NCBI GenBank assembly: GCA_019914945.1 | Contig: CM034112.1 | Location: forward strand, 8,090,501-8,154,500 | DNA from: Typha latifolia | Taxonomy: Eukaryota > Streptophyta > Magnoliopsida > Poales > Typhaceae | DNA: 64,000 bases | Direction: 5' to 3' | Part shown: positions 44,484-56,250 of the stretch, in pieces | Numbering within the stretch: the first letter of the stretch is position 1 | How the letters are laid out: each line of letters opens with the position of its first letter | Position numbers and translations under genes: made by a program | The notes under the pieces: generated by a model | What the model was told of the DNA's origin: nothing | Database searches by the model: none | Seen by the model: the letters and a program-made list of their open reading frames with translations, nothing else

Positions 44484-45715
44484 ATGGCTGCACGGCGAGA
44501 TGATAAAGAAGAGATTCTCCCAATAGAGGAGGGGGAAACGATTGCGGGGACTTCTACCCGCGGAACCGCCCGATCTAATCGGAATACGGAAAAACCTAGC
44601 GTTCAAGCCGTGTTGGGGTCTCTTTCCAAACAAATGGCCATCAACAACCAAATGATGATGGAGATGATTCGGGAAATACAGGCGTGGCCGAAACCTTCTT
44701 CAACAAGCAGGGCAATCACAAGGCAGCATGGGGAACCCTCCGCAACATACCCAACATCCTCCATGGCCTCCCCGTTCATCACAAAAGTAGGGGAGAGTTC
44801 GGCTATCCAGCAAGATCTAGATTCTACACCTCGACCCATGGTCAGCCGCAACGAACTGCCGTCGGCTACAATGGGATCCTCAACCATTGTAGCAGCCCTT
44901 GGAACCTCCAAATCTTCCTATGCACCGAAGACCTCGTCGACAAACTGCGAGGGCTGGCTGCACCATTCCCGATCCCTGCAGAAACGGCGAAGAGTCCAGC
45001 TTCAAGGCAGCAGTTTCCTTCGGCGAGCCCGATGGTTGGAAAGATTCTTTCGACATCAGAACAGAGTTCTTCAACGAGTCGACAACCGTGCGAACCATTG
45101 TTGAATGGAGGAAGACCACGCATGGCCGCTGGAAATCCGTCAGCCGGAATTCTCATCAGTGGTGAGGGAGATGATACAGAATCGCAAGTTCTAGCACTTG
45201 GGCCACCTTACACCACCTTCATTTGCAACCACATCGAGTCAGCAACTAGGAAGAAATCATGTATGGCCTCTAGTGACCTTCCACCATTCTCCTCGGTCAA
45301 TCGACAGTTGACCGCAACAACGCCATCACCGGCGATGACGTTGCAGCTCCCCGCCGAGCTACAACTCGAAGGAGAAGGCCGCAATCTTCCAACCACGGCA
45401 GCACCAGCCTCTGACAGCCTTGTAAAGACCTTGTGGGCTAATGCTTTTCTCACCCAAATGGTCAAAAGCTCCCTGCCATGGCTACGACAAAAGAAGGAGA
45501 TGAAGATCTTGTTTTTGTCAACCGCAACCTTCCACAGCAGTCAACCGTCGCCACCCCAAGAGGGACCTCACCAGTAGCTATTTTAGTATTCCAGATGACT
45601 GAAGGCTCCTTGCCATGGTTGCAACGGGACAGAGAAGAAGGACCTGAAGATTTCATTTTTTGGGCAAACTTCGGCCTTCCTTCGCCGTCGACCACCACCA
45701 CACCGCCGGCAACCA
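44484..45715 (+). pseudogene. Atypical gag-like region of the B chain, internal region 2
   Basis: The ATG at 44484 (206-codon frame) starts MAARRDDKEEILPIEEG, then GSLSKQMAINNQMMMEMIRE. A second frame (44684-45577, 297 codons) overlaps it for about 400 bases. Both are rich in Ser, Pro and Thr. I see no capsid, zinc-knuckle, protease or RT motif. Two diverged ~120 bp units starting AGCTCCCTGCCATGG (about 45466) and GGCTCCTTGCCATGG (about 45602) are repeated. It could be a divergent gag, a non-autonomous element, or a captured host fragment. Which frame was translated is unclear. Confidence 0.45.
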
Positions 45716-46330
45716 AAATCATTATTGATTATTGAGAATTGAGAATTGAGTTTTGCCTTGCCTCCTTCGTCTTCTTCGCTCCCGTTCTCTCAATCCCCGG
45801 TGACGCCGCTTCTAACCTCCCTCGACCGGCTAATCACCCTAATCCCTTATGGGTGGCCCTCTCCTCCCCCTTCTTTCAATCTATCCAACACTTGCCCTAA
45901 CCCTTCCATCAACCATAAGCACCACCACTTTTCACCGGTGCCACCCCATTAACGCCAGTCCACCTTCAACCACCATTACCTAGGATCACGTGCCTCCATC
46001 CACGGATCCAAAACAGACCATCCTGACCTTCGTCCATTAATCGGACGATATCTCGAGATCCCCACATCCGATTTGCCTGAAACTAGATTTGTTGGAAAGC
46101 TCTTTTCTTTGATACAACATATCAAAATTTCACGTCGATCCGATAGCGAAATATTTCGAGATCTTATTTTAAAGTTCCGTGCCAGATCTAGTCCAGATCC
46201 GGAAATTAGAAGAGATTGAACGTTAGCAAAAGGGGAGATCGTATCAATCTTGGTATCAGAGCTCCTTAGCCCAAAAGGGAGATCATATCAAAGTTGGTAT
46301 CAGAGCCTTAGCCCAAAAGGGGAGATCCTA
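45716..46330 (+). repeat. Family B LTR 3 of the chain, 5' truncated
   Basis: It joins the preceding region inside the LTR at ACCAAAATCATTATTGATT, so U3 with the TTCGAA array is missing. The remaining part is almost identical to LTR 2. PBS motifs occur at 46251-46262 and 46295-46306; a third unit stops at GATCCTATCA (46324-46333). Confidence 0.82.
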
Positions 46331-46350
46331 TCAGGGCGACAAGGGAAGCC

Positions 46351-47030
46351 ATGGCGAACGGGAATGCACTATCGACCCCACGACGCGAGTCCACTCCCAT
46401 GAACCCGCCACCACCGGTTCAGAATTTGCAACCACAAGAGCCACTATTGCCACCACCCTTTGGGCAAAGACAAGCAAGAATTGTTCCATCAGGCCCAATT
46501 GCAGGTGAACCCATCCGACGAGCGAACCACTATGGAGATCACCTTGGAGATCTAGATCCGTAGACGAGGCAATACGAACCGGAACCATGGCAAGTTAATC
46601 AAAATCAAAGGAGGGATCATCAACCATTCATGGTGCATCATCCTCCGATTAGACAAGGACTTGGACATGATTCAGATCAAGACAATGGCATCCGTGGGCA
46701 AATCGTGCATCTCGAGTTTCCCAAGTTCAAAGGTGGCGATTCGATTGATAGGTTGTATAGGGCGAAGAAATTCTTTGCATATCAGGGTACGGCGGAAGAA
46801 TATAAGGTGACGCTTGCGAGCTTCCACCTTGAAGATGTGACGCTTCATTGGTTTCGAGCAGCCAATGCCAATGGGGCTATTGAAACTTGGGCTGACTTTT
46901 GTGCCGATATCAAGCGGCGATTTGGAAAGTTGGAGTATGAAGACTTCGATGCTCTCCTCTCAAAGACGGTGCAAAAGACCATGGTTGGGGCATACCAAGA
47001 AGAATCTGAGAGGATAAGTAGCCGATGCTA
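46351..47030 (+). pseudogene. Gypsy gag, internal region 3
   Basis: The ATG at 46351 follows the last LTR unit by 17 bases. A Pro-rich N-terminus (70 codons to a TAG at 46561) is followed in other frames by FPKFKGGDSIDRLYRAKKFF, HLEDVTLHWFRAANANGAIE and YQEESERISSRC, a retrotrans_gag capsid. It is similar to the gag piece at 23145 and different from the protein at 44484, though both are flanked by the same LTR family. Confidence 0.8.
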
Positions 47031-47283
47031 ACCCCTATGGACGGATTAGCAACTTCGCAGCACCTTCATCTTCGAGTTGCGGGGAGATATACAAGCCGAC
47101 GTGAGGGCTTTAAGGCCTAGAACCTGAAAGGAGGCCTTCGAAGATGCGATGCTCATGGAAGACAAACATTGAGCCATGAAGTTACATCTGAAATAGAATT
47201 GGACAAGCCAAGGAAGCTGCAATCAAGCTCAACCAACTATAGCGGCAGAAAATGTTACTGGAATACCAAGAACCGCTGCAGCA

Positions 47284-47892
47284 ATGGTGCCTCCTCGAGC
47301 ACCGATGAAGCCATCCCAAGATGTGAAGTACGTACCTAGAGGTCCGGGACGAGCACTCACACCTACTCAAGTGGAGGAACGAAAAGCCAAAGGCCTCTGC
47401 TTTTGTTGTGATGAGAAGTTTGTACTCGGACATCGCTGCGTTAAACTAATGGGATCGGTGATACTAATAGATGGATTGGAGGATGTGGAGGGTGAGTTTG
47501 CAGCTGAAGATGAAGGTGTGGCTGGACATCAAGGAGAAGTAGCTGAGGAGCAACCCGTGGAGGACATGATAGTCGAAATCTCTCTCCACGCATATTCAGG
47601 GACAGCCGCGCCAAAGACTTTGCGGGTGAACGGTATAGTCAAGAAAACCACAGTGAGAATCTTGATCGACACTGGGTCCACTCACAACTTCATTGACAAG
47701 AGGCTTCTTAGGAAGATTGGGCTTAAGTTGAAACTCACAGAAGGGTTCAATGTGACAATTGGAGATGGCATCACATTGCGGGCAGATTTTATTTATGGAG
47801 GTGTGGAATTAAAAGTGCATGGCCAAACTTTCATATTGGATCTTTATCCGTTGGTCTTGCGAGGTGCCAATATTGTCTTAGGGACCCAATGA
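47284..47892 (+). pseudogene. Gypsy zinc knuckle and aspartic protease
   Basis: The 202-codon frame has GRALTPTQVEERKAKGLCFC and then CDEKFVLGHRC, a zinc-knuckle type found in several plant gypsy clades (C-x2-C-x-K-(F/Y)-x3-H-x-C), followed by an acidic spacer and the protease (VRILIDTGSTHNFIDKRLL, DTG catalytic triad intact; ANIVLGTQ). A TGA closes the frame where VLGTQWL is expected. Confidence 0.85.
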
Positions 47893-47901
47893 CTTCAAAG
47901 C

Positions 47902-49390
47902 TTGGGGCCCATAACATTTGATTTTTCAAACCTCACACTTACATTTTGGAGGAATAGTCGAAGAGTGCTTCTAGATGAAAATCAACCGTGGCAAGGGTCG
48001 ACGTTGCAACCACTTTTGGGACTTCCTTGTGCAAGGGATCGAGCTCTACTATTGCAAATGGCTATTGTTGAACCAGAACATCCACCACCAAGGGAAATAG
48101 CCACTGACATGCAAGAGTTGCTGCAGGAATTCAAGGATCTCTTCGAGGAACCCCAAGGACTACCGCCGACTCGTTGGCATAACCATCGCATCCAGATCAT
48201 TTCAAGAGCTGAACTAGTAAATGTTCGGCCCTATCAGTACCCGCATGTCCAGAAGGAAGAGATCAGCAAATTGGTGGTGGAGATGCTAGAGTAAGGGATT
48301 ATTCAACCGAGTAGAAGTGCCTACTCATTGCCGGCACTGCTGGTTTGGAAGAAAGACGAGAGTTGGCGATTTTGCGTCAACTACTGAGCCTTGAATGCGA
48401 TTATCGTTAAAGACCGGTATCCAATACTGGTGATCGAAGAGTTGCTGGATGAACTTATAGGGTCAGCCTACTTCAGCAAACTTAACTTAAGAGCGGGGTA
48501 TTATCAAATCCGCGTCGACCCGGAAGATATGCACAAAATGGCATTTCGAACTCATGATGGCCACTTTGAGTTTCGAGTCATACCGTTTGGGCTCACCAGT
48601 GCATCGACTACCTTTCAAGGGCTGATGAATGACATTTTCTGCCCGGTCTTGCGTCGGTACGTGCTCATCTTCTTTGACGATATTCTAGTATATAGCTGGA
48701 ATTGGAGCAAGCACTTGTGGCATGTGCGTGAGGTGTTGAATATCTTGCGACAAAACCAATTAAAAGTCAAGATGAGCAAGTGCCTTTCGGGAGAGCCACG
48801 AGTGGAGTACTTTAAACATATAATCTCAACGAGAGGAGTGAAAGCTGATCCAAGCAAGATCAAGAATATGGTGGACTAGCTGATTCCCGCTAATCAGTAG
48901 GAATTGAGGAAATTCCTTGGGTTGACGAGTTACTACCGGCGATTCATTGCCAACTACGACAAGATTGCTGCCCCACTGACCTCCTTACTCAGAAAAGGAG
49001 GGTTTCAATGGACGGGCAAGGCGACGGAGGCCTTCGAAGCATTGAAGACAGCCATGTCTACCGCACCGGTTCTAGCACTACCGAATTTCAGCAAGCCCTT
49101 TGTGGTGGAATGTGACGCTTCGGGTGAGGGCATTAGAGCTGTTTCGATGCAAGAGCCGCCCATGGCATATATGAGCAAGGCATTGTCAAACCGGTCGCGA
49201 CAGCTATCCACATACGAGCACGAAATACTAGCAATTCTACACGCCATCACCAAATGGTGACCCTACCTGATTGGCCAACGGTTTACTATCTACACGGACT
49301 AGCGTAGCTTACCCTACTTCATGGAGCAACGTGTGCACACCCCAGCATAACAACGGTGGGTCACAAAACTCCTTGGGTATGACTATAAAC
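47902..49390 (+). pseudogene. Gypsy RT and RNase H
   Basis: RT is read in the frame 48391-48879: FSKLNLRAGYYQIRV has Asn32 where the first catalytic Asp should be, and IFFDDILVYS keeps the FFDD pair (residues 94-97). The thumb and RNase H follow: LRKFLGLTSYYRRFIANY, FVVECDASGEGI (Asp), YEHEILAI (Glu), then RPYLIG-like PYLIGQRFTIYTD. Stops replace Trp or Gln codons at several points. The Asn change alone would abolish polymerase activity. Confidence 0.87.
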
Positions 49391-49392
49391 TA

Positions 49393-49600
49393 GTGAGCTC
49401 GCCTCCTTTTTACCAACGAGCGGCCGATGCCCTTTCACGCCAACTGGACACAAGTGAGCTCACCTCCTTTTTACCACCAACCCTTCCTCTAATTTCAGAT
49501 ATGTGGGGAACCAAAGCAGAGGATAAAATCATAGAGGAGCTTGAGTCAGAGTTCAAAGATCGCTTCCCTAATTTCAAACCTTGAGGACAAGGTTGCGGAA
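49393..49600 (+). pseudogene. Pol C-terminus after integrase deletion
   Basis: The frame reads AADALSRQLDTSEL (the end of RNase H) and passes directly into KIIEELESEFKDRFPNFKP, the last stretch of a chromodomain-type tail, followed by GQGCGSV. The zinc domain and integrase core, about 1.2 kb or more, are deleted. Confidence 0.72.
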
Positions 49601-49613
49601 GTGTGGTGGATTG

Positions 49614-50517
49614 ATATGATTCAAACTTTACCGATGTCGTCTCGAGCATGGATACACTTTAGGGATGTCTTTGTCTCTTGTTTTAGTGTTTAATTCCTTA
49701 AAAAATAAGTTTTCTGTATTTCGCGTTCGAACGCGAGTGGAGTGCATTCGAATGCACTTGTGAACGCCTACATCAGGTTCGCACATCTAGAGAGTGCGAA
49801 TTGTGCATTCGAACACCGCATTCGAACACTGCATCAGGTTCACACATCTAGAGAGTGCGAAATATGTGCGTTCGAACACGGTCGGTGAAAATCTACTATT
49901 TTAGGATTAATAATTGTCATTTTTGAATTATTTGGTTAGCCTCTAAAGGTGTAGATGGCAACCATGGAATGATTATTGATGAATTGAGATTTTTGCCCTG
50001 CCTCCTTCGTCTTCTTCTCTCCTGTTCTCTCGTTCCCCAGTGTCGCCGCTTCTAACCTCCCTGAACCGGCCAATCCTAGTTCCTTAGGGGCGGCCCTCTC
50101 CTCCCCTTTCTTCCAATCTATCCGTCACTTGTCATAATCCTTCCATCAACCATAACTCTTCCACCACCACTTACTCACCAGTGCCACCCCATTAACGCCG
50201 GTCCACCATCATCCACTATCATCTAGGTTCTCGTGCCTCCATCCACGAACCCTAAGATAGACTACCGACATTCGTCCACTAATCGGACGATATTTTGATA
50301 TCCCAATATCCGATTCGCCTAAAACTTAATTTGTTGGAAATCTCTTTTCCGGAGCTACAATATATCAAAATCTCACATTGATCCAACGGCGGCATCTTTC
50401 GAGATCTATCTCCAAAGTTCCGTATCAGATCCTGTCCAAATCTAAAAATCGAAAAGGATCGAACCTTGGCCTAAGGGAAGATCGTATCAAGCTAGTATCA
50501 AAGCAAAGATCGTATCA
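49614..50517 (+). repeat. Family B LTR 4 (3' LTR of the chain)
   Basis: A 904 bp LTR runs from TGATATGATTC to GATCGTATCA. The TTCGAA array is at 49720-49890. Just inside the 3' end is one LTR-end/PBS unit (GTATCAAGCTAGTATCAAAGC at about 50484), proving that the PBS-like copy is in the LTR because the target duplication ATCCA follows 50517. Confidence 0.86.
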
Positions 50518-50522
50518 ATCCA

Positions 50523-51655
50523 ACCTTTAGTATTCACATTTCCCTAAAAAATATTCCTTAGTGTTGCTGTAATGAGCATTATCTCAGGTAAATCATCAAT
50601 CCCTTCAGCTTTTGGAATTTTTTTATATTGAGAAAATAAATTTCATCTTTTCTAGCAATTATTTCTTATAAATCTCTAGAAAACATTTCTCAAAAAATTT
50701 TGCCCACCATTGCTGGGCACACTTTTACCATCGAAATTTATATTAAAGGATGGATCAAAGGTTCAATTTTTGTTAGAATTTGATTCCTCCCTGATGATCA
50801 ACCAATAGATTGGTCTTGTGGAGGAAGTAAATCTTTCAAATTTTTAAATCTACTAGAGACAATGCACTTTTAATTGTTCAAGAGAAATTTGAGGCTAATC
50901 AAGAGGCAATTCTTATGTTCTCTCGCACAATTCTTATGTTCACTCCCATCCTTGGATCCTAGAGGTTTCTTCTAGCAACTCCATCTAGGATAGAGCTATT
51001 AGGGATCCAAAGTAGCAAGTGACAAGGTGATAAAGAGGCTACTCCATATCCTTATCTACATGGCACTCACTAGTTACTACTGCTATTAATGCAAATTCTT
51101 TTCCAATTCGGCTTTTTCGATTTTGGAATATGTGGCCTTGCTTTTGGTTACCCCTCCTTCGACTATTATGTATGTTTTACGTCCTTTCCAAAAGTGATTT
51201 CCCTTTTTAAAATCTTAGGTTAAACATCCCTAGCTGGTTAGATTCTTCTTGAGTGAGCCCTTTGGCTCCTTGCCCTTCCTCGTCAGATCTCATTATCTCA
51301 TCCCCCCTAATTTTAAATCTTAGCCCTTAAATGGATTCATGTCCTTCTTTTGCGGATCTGAAACTACAAAATATAGTGACCCATTTGTAGTTGAAGCTAT
51401 GACCAGAATGTCCTCTTCTAAGAAGTTGAGAATCTCGTCTGACAAGACATTTGCAATTGATGGAGGTAGAGTCTTCACAATGCCCCTCTCTTTCTAACAT
51501 TCCTCACAACTCCTCTATTGCAGTCTAAAACTCTTTTGAAGGCCATACGGTGAAGAATATTTTGGCCTGTCTGATCTCTAAATATAAATGAAAACTTAGT
51601 CCTTTATAAGGTTTCTTAGGTTCTCGGATTCCTAGATTCATTTTATTATTTTGTT
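50523..51655 (+). pseudogene. Second LINE, ORF1 3' part
   Basis: Continues the ORF1 interrupted at 42253; the reading is heavily decayed (phrases such as ILPTIAGHTFTIEIYIKGW). It ends before the ORF2 start at 51658. Assignment rests on position and continuity, not on a recognised domain. Confidence 0.45.
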
Positions 51656-51657
51656 AT

Positions 51658-52151
51658 AATGAATATTACATTCTGAAATATTCGTGGGCTCAATATTTTC
51701 TTCAAGAGAAGACTTCTGCATATGTGGTAGACTTATTGACAATATGTTATGGAAAGTGGCAATTGCTTTTTGGGTGATTTTGGAGCTCCAGATTGATCAA
51801 GCAATGCCATTGTTTTGTTACCCATACTTTTTTTCCTCACTCTTTTTCTAACTAGGTTATCATTTTGGGTGTTATTGCTATAACTTTGATTAAGCATAAC
51901 TATTGCTGATTTTGTAGTTACTTTAACAAAATCATATTCACATAAGTATGTATAGCTAGCAATCTAGGCAACTCTATGGATCAATTTAACTTTAATGAGT
52001 TCATCAGAACCTACGGAATTATTGAAGTTTGATCCCTCTCAAAGACAAACTTTTCACTTACAACAAGATGACTCTATCTTATCTAGACTTGATCGTTTCT
52101 TTGTCTCTCCTAATTTGATGATTGACTTCCCAAACACTATCAATTTGGCTC
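51658..52151 (+). pseudogene. Second LINE, ORF2 endonuclease fragment
   Basis: The ATG at 51658 opens MNITF-NIRGL (Trp codon mutated to stop), the ORF2 endonuclease start, and ends near LSRLDRFFVSPNLMIDFPNT, the usual end of the endonuclease (S-(L/K)-D-R-F-x-S-P). It is cut at GGCTC (52147-52151) by an E-family LTR and resumes at 56251. Confidence 0.78.
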
Positions 52152-52428
52152 CGTAACACCCGCCACCAAACATGTGCTCCTCATGTGGGTAGAACCAACG
52201 TGATTACCACGTGATCTACTAGTCGATGTTACAACATAATATATAAGCGAAAGCCCACATTTCCATAAATAATACAGACAAGAAACCCATAATACCAAGG
52301 CCATAATAAGCCCATAATACCAAAGCCACAACAAGCCCAAAATATATATCCATAATAAAAAATATGATGAAGCCCATGCAGGAGGTACAAACCATTTAGC
52401 TTAATTCACATAAATAATATAAAAATAA

Positions 52429-53224
52429 TGATGCGAACTGGGTCAGATCGGATCACATCAATGAGAAATTGGGCTCAATGGATTGAGTCTAGTTATCTTA
52501 TTTACTTATTTCTTTAGTAAGATATGATTTTATTTAATTAGCTAAATCTAATTATGCGCATTTTTGGGAAATATTCACAAAATATTTTACAGATGTCATA
52601 ATAATATAAACTAGGTGGATAAGATTTTGCCAACCTCCATATCTACAACTTTGGTATTTTCAACTTCTCCATATTTGAAATGGCGAAAAGAAGTATTAAT
52701 CTGACAAAGATAAGGAAAGCTAATTTAGTTAGTTAGTTAGCTTTATCTATTTTTTGAATTTTAAATAAATTGAATAATCTGCATGTGGATCCGATTCGCT
52801 AAGGATTTTTACTCTTAAAAGTAGGAGTGGACATGTATTGATAATAATCATTGAATTGAATGGAATGAATCTAAGTTTAGCCAATTATTATTTTCGTCCT
52901 TATCTTTTTACCTTAGCTGTTAGATTGTCTTTATCTTTATAGAAGTAGATCATAACCATAGATCCCTTTCAAGCATCCAAACCCTAGCCACCTCCTATCT
53001 CCAGCAGCCACCCTACAATACTGCCAGCCGCCACCCTCCTACGACTGCCACAGTGTCAGAAATTACTGTTCTAACTTGTCTCCACTATTTTATTTTTATC
53101 TTTTTATCTCAACATCTGATTTAGGTGAAACAAGAGCCATTAGAGCCTTAACTCATGAGGCTACCTCCACCTAAATTTTTATAATTTTCTTACGTTTAGA
53201 TTAGTCCATATCTGGTTTGTAACA
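52429..53224 (+). mobile_element. D-family solo LTR nested in E
   Basis: A 796 bp LTR from TGATGCGAACTGGGTC to TTTGTAACA is flanked by AATAA (52424-52428 and 53225-53229). The first part matches the complement of 59953-60041 and the middle matches 26553-26872. No coding sequence. Confidence 0.8.
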
Positions 53225-55189
53225 AATAAGAATAAGAATTAGAATAAAGAAGACTTAAGCTAATCTTCGCTAGATGCGCCACGAACTCTGGCTCATCTAC
53301 TAATCTGAAAATATTTCCAGCAAAAGATGGTGAGCATAAACCCCAACAAGTTTCTACTCCTACAGTCTAAAAGTAGTACGATGAATGGTGCAACAATAAG
53401 TAAATATAAATATGCACATCATAATAAAATCCATGCATCAACAATCAATAACATACCATGCAATCAATCCAAACTATCAAGTCCTCAAACTCAAGCTCAC
53501 ACTAAGCTCTGCCCATAGGCCATGTCAACACCACACCACATAATATATGTCATCTCAGACTACCAAGTCTGCAACATAGGCTCACGCAGAACTATGTTTA
53601 AAGGCCACATCAATCCTCACACCCAACCACATACATACCCAAGGGAGTGTAGACCCTAGCAGTAGAATCTCTAGCCTATCACACGGCGTATAGCATGACT
53701 GATTGTCCACCACCGCATACTAAGAATCTTAGTCATAAGCCCATTACAAAGGTTAGTATCGCACATCAATACTACGATCCGAGCCTTCGACTCCACATCA
53801 TCGCACCATTGTGCAAAAATCATGAGCCGTCGCTCATGGACGCCCTCACCCTACGTCTTCGGATGCCGCTAGGTCTATGTCATTCTACCCTTCTCTCTCT
53901 CTATCTTAAATACCCTAAAGGGTATGACTCTTGTCGATCAACAGTAATTGCCCATAGCTCGGCGAAACGGCTGTTTGATTGTCTGTGATCAACAGACTAA
54001 GATCTTAGGCGTTGGCCTTAATATATATAAATATAAGAATATTCCCCGCTTCTAACCTTGGCTGGGGAGGTGTTGAGTACTGTTGAGACGTAGCAGTCAC
54101 CCTCTTTATGGTCGTGCACCTATGCAAGTAGCATGATATTATCCAACACAGCAAGCATAATATAACACCCATCATTGTCATGTTTTGCATGCTAAACACA
54201 TGATCATAACTAATAAGTATGTGAATGCATCATAATATGTGAAATCTTACCGAACTGCAAAATATAATTACCATGCATGACGTGTAATAATAACGGAAAG
54301 AAAAACATATGCACATGCATGATATGAATGTGATAATTTCATAAAGCACGATATTTCATTCTCTACATTAGTCTAGATTATAGAAGTTTCACTTGCCTGA
54401 ACCGCTTTCCTAATACTAGCTATAACTACGCCATGAGATCATCCTCATAAGGTACGAAATCCACCTCGATAAGAAAAGTAAATAAAAAGCATAAGCACAA
54501 CAATCCTATCACTAATTAGTTAAATAATCTTACTGACGTTCACTATAGGTTTGGGTAGATCCATCTCGTAATTTCTACCTTTATTAATCAGGTAGAGCCG
54601 GCACAGCTGTACCAAGGCTTGACGCGTTATTAAACGTAATAAAAATATTCTCCTCAAATTATCGCCCAAATCACTATTATTAGATATATGGAAGATTGCA
54701 TAGACAATATTTAATTAATAAGCTTCGTCAAATAATGCAACTTGCTTGATATCATTTTCCTACATTTATCTGTATTAATTTTCCGATAGGAGCAATTAAT
54801 ACAGATATACCTAGACCACTGACTCTTTTAATAAGATTGAAAAAGCCCAAAATTATAATCAGCAAAAGTTAATATCTACTTGGAGCTAGTTCCTGATATG
54901 TGTTATTCGTAACGATACTCTCAAGCCATGGTCTAGTTCATTAAGATTATTTTATAGAACAATTAATGTAGTGAACACTACTATTAGCTAAAAATATTGA
55001 TTAATTAAGGCTCACGGTCTAATTCAATAATATTGATTTACATCCATGATATGTCTAGCAAGAGACCCTCTAAAATAATTAAATATATTTTTCATTGACA
55101 TCAATAATTAGATCAAGGATTTGAGATTATATTAAAATAGATGAAAAGCAATTGACCTATTTAGATCAGGCCTAAAGAAAGGGGATAGG

Positions 55190-55640
55190 CTACAATCAAC
55201 CCAAAGACTACCAACTTGATCCACTAAGATATGGGCATGAAGCCCACACTATCCACCCAGCCACATGGGCCAAGCTACACCTATAATTTAGGGCTAGGCT
55301 ACCTACAGCCCATGCTTGTGCTAGGCTGCTTGTAGCCCCAAACCAACCACACACTTGGGCTGGCTAAAGGTAGCCCAACCCACCCCAAGCTTGGGCTGGG
55401 TCGTACCTAGGCTGGCTCGGAATGCGGGCCTCAGGCTGGATCGCACCCGACCCAGCTTGACATGCAGGCTCTCGGCTGGGTTGCACCTAGCCCAGCCCGA
55501 AATACAGGCCCCTCGGGCTAGGTCGCACTTAGCCCGACCCGACACGTGGTCCCCGAGCTGGGCCGCACCAGGCCCAGCCCGACTCGACGCTCAGCCTGGC
55601 TGCACCCAGACTGATGGCCCCCTCCTTCCTCACCTTGACC
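55190..55640. repeat. GGGCTGGGT/GCCCAGCCC minisatellite
   Basis: About nine degenerate units of 40-50 bp carry CTGGGCTGGGT, TAGCCCAGCCCGA and similar. The apparent open frames on both strands are by-products. Confidence 0.8.
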
Positions 55641-56250
55641 GAAAAGAGGGAGGAAGGCAGGCTGCCGGCTAACTCGGCTGTCAACAACTCAGCAGAACGC
55701 ACCGACACGCTCTCCTCGGCTAGTAAAAGCTAACCGAGCTGCTAGAGGTGGCCAGCGGCAAGCACCCACCTCACCTTGGCTGTCGGCCATGGGGAGCGGC
55801 CACCCGACAGCACAGGCCATGAGGGAGCTGAAGGGAGCCACCATGGGCATCCTTGCGAAAAGGGGGAGCTCATCGGACCGGCACGGTAAGGCACGAAGCC
55901 GTCAGCTGGCCGGATCACGATAAAACTAAGAGGGAAAAGTTTTGGAGAGAAAACTGAAAATAATTAATTAATTATAGATCTAACTTACCAGGAGGGGGAG
56001 GCATCTCTAACGCTTTGATCCACTTGGTCGGCAGTGACAGCAGTGCTCCGATGTGGTGGGAAGGAGATGGGAGGGGGGGGGGGGGAGTGAGCTAGTAGGG
56101 AGAAGAAAGAAGAAAGAAAAAAAAAAGGAAGGAGAAGAAGAAAAAAGAGAGGGAAAGAAAAAGGAGGAAAGGGGCACGCACATGCGCCTTTAAGTAGCGC
56201 ACGTGCACACCCAATTTTACTTTTGTTTTTTTTTTCCTCTGGTTGTTACA

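Larger units (their letters stand above)
42254..50517 (+). mobile_element. Chain of four family B LTRs with three internal regions
   Basis: An 8264 bp insertion is flanked by a perfect 5 bp duplication ATCCA (42249-42253, 50518-50522). Order: LTR 42254-43178, short gag remnant to 43439, LTR 43440-44466, gag-like region 44484-45715, 5'-truncated LTR 45716-46330, gag-pol 46351-49600, LTR 49614-50517. All four LTRs are in plus orientation. No target duplication is seen at internal junctions. The chain thus has the outer signature of one insertion. Confidence 0.8.
52152..56250 (-). mobile_element. E-family solo LTR (4.1 kb with nested D LTR)
   Basis: Ends CGTAACACCC (mutated TG) and GGTTGTTACA, with perfect 5 bp duplication GGCTC (52147-52151, 56251-56255). 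Without the nested D LTR the length is about 3.3 kb, long for an LTR. It contains the GCCCAGCCC minisatellite (55190-55640) and a poly-G run at 56076-56087. The equivalent plus-strand copy is at 30461-32907. No gag or pol is found, so I call it a solo LTR. Confidence 0.8.

Noticed and set aside
55321..55672. Pro/Ala/Gly-rich open frames on both strands
   Set aside because: They come from the GCCCAGCCC minisatellite inside the E LTR.
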